Shown here: positions 1 to 11,100 of the stretch, piece after piece
Numbering within the stretch: the first letter of the stretch is position 1
Layout: each line of letters opens with the position of its first letter
DNA from: Priapulus caudatus
Lineage: Eukaryota; Priapulida; Priapulimorpha; Priapulimorphida; Priapulidae
Length of the DNA stretch: 41,041 bases
Reading direction: 5' to 3'
Assembly (NCBI RefSeq): GCF_000485595.1
Contig: NW_014577195.1
Span: 427,870 to 468,910, forward strand
Position numbers and translations under genes: made by a program
Notes under the pieces: model-generated
Database searches by the model: none
What the model saw: only the letters and a program-made list of their open reading frames with translations
What the model was told of the DNA's origin: nothing

Positions 1-756
1 ACCCGCCCCGTGTACGTGCACAATTTTAGAGAAGTCGGGGGGGGGGGATCATGAAAAGGACTCAGGATGATAAATTTGGGGGTCAAGGGTCAAAGGTCAA
101 GATGTGTAAACGGAGGGAATATTTCCCCCTTAACTTTAATTATAGGAGGAAATACGGAATTGCGGCACAAATCTTAACGGCTTGACCAATGCTCTTAACA
201 TTCGGTGTATAGTGTGATGGGCAGGAAACCCATCCCCAGTGCGAAATTGGAGGTCACAGGTCAAAGGGCAGTGGGGGAAAGGTCAGATATCAGACATTTT
301 CTGAGGACATGGCCTAATGGACAGTGAAAAACTTTTTTGTTTCAGTGCTGACCTACCATTTTTATCACTTTATTGAAAGGACCATGAAATGTGCTTTCCA
401 CTGACGTGCGACGAGTAAATGTCTGATAACCTTTTGACCCTCAAGAGGAGGGTTAAACATGGATTCCTGAACTGCCTCAATGACGTCAAAGTGTTGTCAT
501 ATTCATGGCACATCCATAATCTGGAAACCCAATAAGCCTGGATAGCCGAACGCGTACGTACAGCACAGGCGTCACAGCTCAAAGGTCGTTGCATCGAATC
601 TCATCTGATTATTTATTATTTACCTGTTTTCTGTATTTTTTTTATCTTTATCCATTTAACTATTTTGTTCTAATTAACGCAAATATTTACATGATTTATT
701 TACAACAATTTAATAACAACAAATTTTTTTTACAAAAATAATATTTTTTTTTCTAA

Positions 757-780
757 TAGGGTTAGGGTTAGGGTTAGGGT
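757..780 (+). repeat. Interstitial telomere-like repeat (TTAGGG)n
   Basis: About four units of gggtta follow a poly-T/A stretch. No flanking inverted repeat was recognised here, unlike the other such tracts in the window. Confidence 0.9.
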
Positions 781-1783
781 CACCATAAAACAGGAGTTTC
801 AGGCACGCGATTTGTATCAACCAATGGGATTTAGGAGGTATGCAGAATGCAGAAGGTTGCGGAAATGAGGTGTACGCAACTACGTATCTGCACATCTGCG
901 CCTAACAAAGGTGTCACTACGCACGACTTAAATGTTATGTTTATAACCGTAGCAACAGACCTCAGATGAGCCCAGACGCCCTGCGGCTCTTGTTCATTAA
1001 AGTAACTTCCATCTTGCTAACGACAGAAGATGCTGAATGTGGGCATAGCTATGTGCGCACGAATTGAGAATTGATTTGGCACTTCTCCCAGGGGAAGAAA
1101 TAAGGCAGGAGGGAAGAGATGGGAACACAAGGGACATGGGTAAGAAATACGAGAGAGGGTGGGAGAGTTTGAAGAGAAGATGGAGACGAGTGAGTGGTGT
1201 TTTTCGATAAGAAAAAGACGCCGAGACGCCGTGAATAAATTGACAGCCTATTCACTCGAAATATGCATGCGCAGAAAATAATCTTCATGAGTTGTTCTTT
1301 AGAGGTTTTGCTTGCCGTCTTTCGCCGAGATTTATGAGAGCTCGCTGCACGCACGTACATAGCGAAATGCTACTCAGGCGCGCGCAATTCTAAGACCGTC
1401 TGACAGTCTGACAGTCGGCCTGCAGAATTTGATAAACTTGATCAGTAAAACCATGGAAAATAATGTGATGGCTGCGTAGAGCGAGAGCGACAGCGAGAGA
1501 TTTTGTTCCCGTCCAGTATAAATAGCAAGCACGTGTATATAATATAAACGCTTGTATCTCAATCTAAAGTTGGCAGACTGTTAATTCATTAATGGACGTT
1601 GTTTTTCGGACTCTTCGCACTCTGTTTTACTGCATTCTGTCTATATCTATATGCCGCGCACTGTCTCTGCCTCACCCTTCTGTCTCTATCGCTTGGACCT
1701 GGTTTTTAGGGCAACAGTGCCGAGAAAGAAGGAATCTGAAATTAAGAATGCGAGCGTTGTGTATACGTGTACGTGTGTTCTTG

Positions 1784-1785
1784 TG

Positions 1786-1841
<56 letters not shown>

Positions 1842-1847
1842 GTTGTG

Positions 1848-1899
<52 letters not shown>

Positions 1900-1905
1900 T
1901 GTCTG
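1784..1905. repeat. (TG)n then (TGCG)n compound microsatellite
   Basis: The (GT)n run spans about 1784-1840 and the (GTGC)n run about 1847-1900. Reading frames across it encode only Cys-Val or His-Thr repeats and are not genes. Confidence 0.97.
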
Positions 1906-3384
1906 CACGCGTGTTGTTATTATTTAGCCATTTCTCGTATTTCATATTAAAGCCGGATGAACATTTAGTTATGATCAAGTGCTGGAAGCTAGAAGCGCGT
2001 TTTCTCCCTGGTTCGTCATACCGAAGTAATGTCGCTGTTAAGAAGACGCGTTCGCTATAGATTTTATGGCGCTTAGTATTTTTTTTACAAAAACTCATTT
2101 CTACTCGACCGTGAAACAGGGTAGCTTGTGGTGTAATCACTCAATAAAACGATGGTTTGCTTCTCTCTACATTTTTCTGCCTTTATGCGTCCGGCTGATA
2201 TTCATAATTCCCGTCTGTAAGTGATATTTTTCCTCTACCGGCACATTATCGCGCTATTGCGGAATTTCATCTACTTCGTGGAGCGTGTCTGAACATAGCA
2301 TGGCAGTTTATGACCCAATTTTTGTGATGCAGTTGTGAAGAGCAATGATATTTTATCTTCATTTAAAAATGTTAATACGTAGTACGTGTTTTGGTGATAT
2401 TCAGTGTACATTTGCACCTCTAGAAATTTGAAGAGTATATTTAAAGGGGTTGGTGCGAATGACTCGGCTGGTGTGTCCTGTATGCGGTGTCAGTTTATGA
2501 AAGGCACTTGAAACACAACTGCACGCGTGACAGCAAAAATACGTCTACGTTTACGTCGAATGTCTGTGTGACGATACATTTGATTTGACAACATATTTTT
2601 TAGATAACATGTGTTAGGTGTAAACAGACTAGGTATGATATTTTGCTGTAAATGCTAATTACGTAACTCTTTTTTGGGGGAGCCGGACGGTGGGTGCATG
2701 CGAACTGTTAGCGTTGTGCTTGACCATTAGAAGGGTTTCAGTGAAAGTGTCTGGTTGTAGATAGCGGCGAGATAGCAATCCTAAGATTCTGAAGTACACC
2801 TCTATAATTGTGAATTATTCTATCTCTCTCTCCTCGTTTATATTGCACCCTTTTAGCAGAATTTCTCGACGTATATTCACATTCTCCGCCAGCTTTCTTC
2901 ATATTATTAACGCAAAAAATGTTATCCATTATGAAAAATGATCAATTAGGTATACGGAAGGACGCTTTTTGCATGCAGGGAAGATTTTAATCATGTTATG
3001 TGAATAGAAGTGAGGCGAATGCACAAGTTTGATTTACTAAGGAGCTAATTCTGAGCCCCGCGAACTCGTTGTGATTGCAAGCTAATGCTCCTAAGATTTA
3101 ATTACAATGTAAATTTCGTCGGGAAAGGGTTTGCCATCAGCAAGATCAGACTAATGTGTCACGAGTACGCGCTCGCGAATTTCGCTCTATCAGGAGATAT
3201 TAACATATGAATAGGTACGCTGGACGATGTGGACGATCTGGACGATGGTGATACAGGCATGTTTGATATTTCTCTCGCTCCATACTTTAGCCAGCCCCAG
3301 CTGCTTACCGCATTTAGAAGCTCTTCGATGTGCACTGCTACCCCAGCTGTCTACAGTTTTCCGAGCTGAGAGCTAGCCCCACGC

Positions 3385-3486
3385 TGCACACACACACGCA
3401 CGCACACACATATACGCACGCGCACATACACACTCTCGCTCGCCCCCTCTCTCACACACGCACGCACGCACGCACGCGCACACACC
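3385..3486. repeat. (CA)n/(CGCA)n-rich microsatellite cluster
   Basis: Interrupted cacaca, cgcacgca and ctctct runs. The low-complexity frames on both strands are not genes. Confidence 0.95.
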
Positions 3487-4121
3487 CTCCTTCGCTCTCC
3501 TTCTCCCTCCCCCCTCAGTCCCTCGCGCTTTATTCTCTCCCTTTGCGGTACCCTCCTTAGGTTGCGGTAATCCCAGTGAGATATCAGCATCTACTCCGTG
3601 GCGTTCTCTCTTGTTGGACCTGCCAGCGTAGCGTATTGGGAATTTCTCCATAGCTACTCCTGTGAGATTTCAGGATCTATTAAACTTTACCTGGAAAGAG
3701 TGAAAACGTGTTTTTTCAACTTCAGAACTACTTCAAGAAAATGCAGCTTGGCGTTTTCCGAGCAGATACCGATTGCATTAGCGTGTTTGTTAGTACTCGG
3801 CCAGGTAGCGAAATCGAATCAAGTCAATTTAATTATCTAAGAGCATCTAACAAACGGGTTAGATGAATAGCACATGTTAATAAAAATGGCACGGGCACCG
3901 CACACGTTATGCGTTGCGTGCACAACACGCATTATCTGTGCGCTGTACTATAACTATGATCGACGCAATTAAGAGCTGCCTTTGACCGCAGGACATCAAA
4001 GACGTCGTTGCTCGCTCGTCATATTGGAAGGGACAACGCGCAACAAAATTTAATCATTAATAAGTGGCTCGCTTGTTATCGTGTGGAATCTATTTTCGAC
4101 TCGCAAATAGGCTTCATAATG

Positions 4122-4122
<1 letters not shown>

Positions 4123-4186
<64 letters not shown>
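4123..4186. repeat. (TA)n microsatellite
   Basis: An uninterrupted run of about 64 bases of alternating T and A. Confidence 0.98.
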
Positions 4187-4188
<2 letters not shown>

Positions 4189-4917
4189 AGTGCTATGCAA
4201 TGAAAATGCGTGTTGTGCAGTGCTAGTTCTGAGCGATAGTGACTTTTTTTTAGTGTGATGCGATATTTCCTACTAATAGTAATATATACTAATAGATTGT
4301 GTGATGTGATAACATCAAAAGTACAAATTGATGGTGTGACGTGATAACAGATGATGCAACAAATACTGAAAGTGATTACGTCACCGTAAATAGTAAGTTT
4401 TAACAAAATATTCCACAAAACTTTTCACAAAATGCAAGTAATTCTGTTCACTTTTTATGGTTAAATTGGCTGCATTATACTTCCTATTTTTCTATTCTGT
4501 TCAATGTGAACAAACACTTGTGACTTAATACATAGCCCATTGCAAGCATTTAATGTTGTGATCATTATATCAAATCGCTGAGGTTTTTGGGGTTTTACCT
4601 AGTTGAGAAACAATCGTATCAGGTATGAATTTGAGGATACATTTAGTCCCGTTAGTACTTACATTTAATGTAAAAAATTGCAACAAATTTTTTACAAATA
4701 TACTCAATAGAAAAGTCGTGACGTAGTCAATTGAAATAGATGATGTTGCAGCAAAAATGATAATTGATGCTGTGATGTGATATGTTGAAGCACACTTTAT
4801 GATAGACGATGCTATTACAAAGGCGATTGCATAAGATCCTATTACAAATAATAAGTCACGTGTGACTAATGCGGAGCCTATTTTGTGCTAATGGGCAGTG
4901 CGGTGTGGGTGTTTCAG

Positions 4918-5114
4918 GTCAGATCGACTTGCGTGAGGACAATGTGGAGAACCTGCTGTCCACAGCTTCCATCCTACAGCTATTAGAGGTCGTCGAAGCC
5001 TGCTGTGGCTTCCTCATGAAACAACTCCACCCATCTAACTGCATTGGCATCCGCTCGTTTGCGGACGTGCAAGGCTGCTGTGACCTTTTGAAGGTCGCAC
5101 ACAACTACGCCATG
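4918..5114 (+). CDS. KLHL5: KLHL exon: end of BTB, start of BACK
   Basis: The acceptor is tttcag and the donor gtacgt. The exon starts in phase 1: the first G of the Gly codon must come from an upstream exon, consistent with the family's YTG at the end of BTB. It encodes [33 protein letters not shown] and KVAHNYAM, all typical of the BTB-BACK junction in the KLHL1/4/5 group. It ends in phase 0 after Met. Confidence 0.93.
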
Positions 5115-8100
5115 GTACGTGCTCAGCGAGTTCTTCTCAGTGTATAACTAATTAGCAGGCAAATCTATACATGCTAAAACAAGGGCTGTTGAGAATAAGT
5201 TGCTGATGTTGAGCCACGAGTCATCCTGCCGTGAGAGATGACGATAGTACATCAGTGCTGAGCTGTGTTACCTTAATGTGACAATTGTCATTAAATCTTG
5301 TTAGTTTTGCTATAGTACAGAATCACTCTTAATTGTCTTGATAAGACAAAGTAGATAAATTACCTGGTTAACTAGCTAACCGGTTTATATATGTTAGAGA
5401 TTCCGACGGACTTTAATTCATCATGTTGTGGCTGTTCACATTCACCCTAAAACTTAAACAATATTATTCTGGTCATGTAGTTCATTGCTTTTCTAACGCG
5501 TTCTACTCATTAAAACTCAATTGTGAAAATTGTGAAAATATGAAAAAAGTAATCCTGCTTGGAAATTAAAACCAGTAGAAAAAAAATTAGTGTATATAAA
5601 TCTCAGTAAAATTGTAATATTATTTATAAATTTATTTATTAGGCTAATGACTAATTTTATTATGCTAGTTTTTATTGTATAAGAAACCAATTTGAATAAA
5701 TATAAATGATTTGTTTAAAATAACAATTTATTATAAGAAATTATTACTATTGGAAGATCATATGTAATTTTATTGGATTATGGTTATTATTTCATGGTAA
5801 ACAAAATTGGTCATTGTCGAAAAAAAATCCACATTTTTTAATCAGAGATTTTGCATAATAAATGCTGGATCGATCGAATGTAAAATATATGCCACTAAGA
5901 TATAGTGACATATATCTTTGTTCACATGTATGATGCAATGTCCACTCCAACTCATAGATAAAACTGACTGCTATTATAGCTTAACGTTTCCTGACCATTC
6001 GCATTAAGCAGGTTGGCTGTTAAGCCCGGCGCACACGTGAGTTATTTTACTCAAGTAAAATGACGCATGAGTCAAATTACTCAACGAAAATCCGCCGCAC
6101 ACGTGAGTAAAAGGACGCATGCGTCAAATTACTTAACGAAAATCCGCCGCACACGTGAGTAAAATGACTCATGCGACATTTTACTTGAGTAAAATAACTC
6201 ACGTGTGCGCCGGGCTTTACATAGAATCATATTATGCATCTTCAGGATATGTATACGGATTTATCTTTAGGATCATTTCATGGAGATAATGCGAAACCAG
6301 GAATACCTGATTCTGCCAGTGGAAGAGGTGATACGACTGCTGTCCAATGACGATATCAATGTCCCCAACGAAGAAACCATTTACCAGGCCATGATGCTAT
6401 GGGTGAAACATGACCTGCCCAACAGGCGACAGTACCTAGCCAAGCTCATGTCGCACATAAAATTGCCGTTGCTGTCTCCTGAGGTTTGTACGCATTCTTG
6501 TGGCTGTATTTCTCATTGAACATTATCACGTGTTCTTCTCGGAACATTGTCACGTATTCTTCACAGATATTCTTCACTGGTTCTCTGTTATTGTAGAGAT
6601 ACTTATGTTGCGAGTGTCAGCCAACGGGCTAACGCTCCATTAGGAGTGTTCCCAACATTGATATCATTAATGATTAATGATTAATGATTGATAATCTTAA
6701 CCCTAACCCTAACCTAAGTGACATTAAACCACAAACTAATATATGACCATATATATATATATATATATATTATTATTATGACCATTAATGATATTAAAGT
6801 TGGGAACACTCCTAAGGAGTATCACCCAGCCAACGAGTGCAGGAGGAGGATTATAGGCTACGTGTAAATGAGTTGTTACTTTGTTTTTAACCAACTGACC
6901 CATCACAATACTGACTAAACTTATGATATTTCTATAACTGTAATATGAGCATGGGATTTCCAAATGTTTTTTGCCTGCTGATATTCCTATATCAGAACCC
7001 GGAGATATTCCTATATGCTCCTACAATGCAGGTTGAGTTACTGCTAACAATGAAATTAATCTGCATTGCAATCCCCGTGATTGCAACAGGAGTGGACAAA
7101 AACGAAGTTTGTGTTTAAACATTTTGTTTATTTGTCTTGAACAGAAATTTGTTTTTATTCACTCCTGATTATACATTAGTACCCAGTGCTAGGTTTTGAA
7201 ATCTGTGGTATTGAACATTATGAATCTGTAGTGATAGTCTTTGTGTGGCATGCGATTAATGAATGAACTCATTGCGCATATTGGTTGCAGTTCATTGCTG
7301 ACCGCGTCGAATCCAACCTGCTGTTCAAGGATGACCGTGAGTGCCAAGACCTGATCATGGAAGCCATGAAGTACCACCTCCTACCAGAACGCAGGTCCAC
7401 CCTGCAGAGCCCCCGCACCCGCCCACGCAAGTCTACAGTGGGCTTCATCTATGCTGTAGGTGGTGTCGAATCGAACAAGGGTGAGCAATGAACAATCACA
7501 ATATCTCGCCGTGTTTTGCGATCCTGCTATTAAAGCAAACTCCTATAGAGATGAGAGGTTGGCTAGAGAACTCCATTTTTTAGTTTGCAGAATACATGAG
7601 AGAGTACCATTTTAGGGCCAGCTTCAAGAATATTTTGCATAGCTTGGAATGCCCCATCCTCACAGCTAACAGCTAGCTGGCACTTTGAGCCCCCTACCTC
7701 CTCGCACTATTTACCGCTGAAACTGGGAATGTGTTTGTATGTGAGGTGGCATATATTGGAATTTAAATGTGAACCGAACTGCTCGCTTTCCTGGGGCGTC
7801 TGGCTAGGGATAGCCTTACGTTGATAATATGCTGACAGGGGGCATGTGACTGTCTTCTATCCATCCCGGAATTTCTACCCGTAGGTTGAGTCCGTATGGT
7901 TGGATGGTGTTTAGATTGTGAATCCAGTAAGCTTCTCTTTTCTTTCTGATGCGGATCGTATGCGCTTTTCAGGGGGGTCTGAAAGTATTTTCTCAATGCC
8001 CCTGCACTGGAAGTCTGCTGGGGTGTGGATGTCACGTAAAAAATGAGCACTGACAGGTTTGCACATGTCTCGTTTGGTAATATCACGGAGGTGTTCAACT

Positions 8101-11100
8101 ATGTGATCTTTGAGTCTACATTGTCTCGCCTATGTATCTGGCCGTGGGGCATTTACGACAGGAGATTTCATAGATGAGGTTCGTCGAGTTGCATGTGAAG
8201 GAGAGCGTGATGGATTTCTTGAGGGGGGAGGGAAGGGTAAGACCGTGTGTGAGTTGACCGTGCTGCACGTGGAGCAGCGTGTGAGCCTGCAAGGGCGTGT
8301 ACCTGGCGGGGTGGTGCGACCATGGGCGTGGGGAGGCAGAGGGCGAGTGTGCGGCATGGCTATTCTTGCGCGTATGAGCGCATCCTTCAGGTTCTTACCT
8401 CTGCTTAGGGCGAAGATGGGCGGATGGTCGTGGATGTGTCTCAGGGCAGGTGAGGCTGAGAGTACGTGCCAGTGTTTGAGGATGATCTGCGGGTTGCTGG
8501 GGTTGTATTCCATAATGAAGGGAATTCGTTGGTGTGTGTTTGCTGTCTTTGGTTTGGGTTCTATCAGGGTGTTCCGTGGGCATTGCACAGTTTTTGTATG
8601 GACCTGTCTAGCAGGTGTGCCTTATATCTCCGTTTGAGGAAGAGTTGCCTGAACTCCTGGCAGCGCGTATGGAAGCGCGTGTTGTTCGAGGACATCCTTT
8701 TTAGGCGGAGGAATTGCCCGTAGGGGATGTTGTCTATGAGAGCCTTGGGTGAGCTGAATCTGTCCTGAGGTATGGATGACCGTCTGTAGGTTTACAATAC
8801 ACGTCTGTGTGCAAGGACCCCTTGTCGATGCTTACTTGTACGTCTAAAAAGGAGAGACAGATCGTGCTGTGTGATTCGGTGAATTTGATTGTGGGGTGGA
8901 AGTCGTTTAGTTCTGTGACGAAGGAGTCCCAGGCGGCGGTGCCATGAGTCGAGATAACGAAGATATCGTCTATATACCTCTTCCAGACGAGCGGTTGGTG
9001 TTTTGTGGAGGCCAGAAACGTTCGTTCTAGATCATCCACGAAGAGGTTGGCATAAGACAGTGCCATCTTAGAGCCCGTTGCTGTACCTTGTATTTGTAAG
9101 TAGTCGTGGTTGTTAAACTGGAAGTTGTTCTTGGTCAGCGTCAGTTCTGCTAGGCGTGTTAGGAAGTGTGTGGAGGGTGTCTGCGGTGCCTGTCGTGTGT
9201 CCAGGGCTTTGCGCAGAGCGTGCATTCCTTCATCGTGGGGGATGTTAGTGTAGAGCGAGCTGACGTCAAGGGTACAGAGAAGCGCATCAGGGGGTAGCGG
9301 TGTGAAGCTACCGATGAAGGAGAGAAAATCTACTGGGTCCCTTATGTATGAGGGTATGTTGCGCACCAAGGTGTTAATGTGGTGGTCCACGAACGAGGAG
9401 ATCATCTCTGTGGGGCTATTGTTTGAGGATAGGATTAGCCTGCCTGGGTTGCCTTGCTTGTGAACCTTGGGCAGGATGTAGAAGTTTGGCGTTCGGGTGT
9501 CCCTGGACGTAAGCACAGAGTATCCTTTATTGGTGATTTCTCCTGTGTGTATGCCTTTGAGGAGGAATTTGTCTATCTCTATTCTATGTCGGGGGTGAGG
9601 TCTATGGTTTGTGAAGAATAGTGGGTTGTATTGTTAAGCTGCCGCATGCATTCTGCGATGTAGTCTGCGCGATTCATGATTGCTATTCCTCCACCCTTGT
9701 CGCAGGGTTTGATGATGCATGATATCTTTGTTGTTGATAAGTGACTCCAGTGCTAGGCGCTGCTTGGTCGAAAAGTTGTGGAAACGGGGGGGGGGGCTCA
9801 TGGGTGGGTGAAGGTAGCGCGTCCCTGAGAACAAGTTTGATAAAGGTCTCCAGTACTGGGTTTCTATTAGGTGCGGGCTTCCAAGTCGAGGCGGGTCTGA
9901 AAGACGAGGCTGAGCTGCTGGGCAATTGTTTTGAGTCGAAGAATTCTTTCAGTCTGAACCTAACGGGGGGACTCAGAGGAGGTCGCTGTGCGTTTAGTAA
10001 CACAACACACCTTCTACGGGATCAATCCCTACCCCTATCAGTGATACACAACCAATCCATATACCCTAGTTTCTTACACATACACAGACGGGGCAACGCA
10101 CAGACCACATAAATAGCACAAGCGGGGCCGGGACAGACACCAACCAGCATCCCAGCACAAGAAAAAGGTTCTGCACCCCCCTCCCACCCAAAACCCTCTT
10201 CGGGCGTGTAGAAACCAAACCCCCCCTTCCTCTCCCCACACGAGATTATGAATGGGTCTATGACATCATAAAAACACCAATACAAGTGGACTGCACGTAT
10301 ACAGACCATATCGACCCTGTATGAACTTCCACACATGTCACAAATACCATGACGCAAACGGCAGATGGCTTAGCCAATCAGGAGCAAGTACAGCTCACGT
10401 GATCAGATGCGCCCCCCCCCCCTGCTGCGCCCACCACAGTGAACGGTGCCCTCCTTTGGCGCCCCCTTGCGGACAGGGACCTAGGGTATATAAGGAGGAG
10501 AGAACACGCTGAAAAGCACAGTTTATTTCAGCTGTAAAAAGTTAGAAGAACGTGATGAAGACCACCACAAGTCGAAACTAGTCATGCATTGCCAACTTTG
10601 TGTAGCAATTTCACACCGTTTATGTACTTTTGATATCACGCGATATATGTGCAGCAAAAGGAGTATTGCCTAATGCACTAAGAGAACAAACCTTTCTTCT
10701 TTAAAGGACCTAACAGTTGCAGCATCGAAAAGTATGACCCAAGGACAAATAGTTGGACACAAGTGGACTCCATCAGTGGTCATCGGTTGCAGTTCGGTGT
10801 GGCTGTTGTGGAGGATAAACTGTTTGTTGTGGGTGGTCGGGATGGGCTAAAGACCTTGAACACAGTGGAGGCCTACAGCCTTAAGGAGAAGAAGTGGACA
10901 ACTATGCCTACAATGTCTACACACAGACATGGCTTAGGTATTTATCATTTGGACTGGTTCTCCTAGTATGTGCTTCGCCTTTGCATAATACTTAATTTCA
11001 TAACATAGATCAGTTATATTGTGATATACAAAATGTTCAACAAGAAATCTATGATTGATTATTAGCTAATACAGTATTAATAATGTTATTTATACCAAGA

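Larger units (their letters stand above)
1..4917. other. No coding exon recognised (KLHL upstream intron)
   Basis: Apart from the repeats listed, I see no BTB-domain exon or other conserved frame. Bases 81-105 and 250-295 hold clustered AGGTCA-type half sites. AT-rich unique sequence fills the rest. Confidence 0.7.

Noticed and set aside
1592-2140. Several overlapping ORFs rich in Cys-Val or His-Thr
   Set aside because: Direct read-through of (GT)n and (GTGC)n microsatellites in different frames.
8110-8637. 175-codon + strand ORF
   Set aside because: It is the antisense shadow of the Penelope-like linker and nuclease region.
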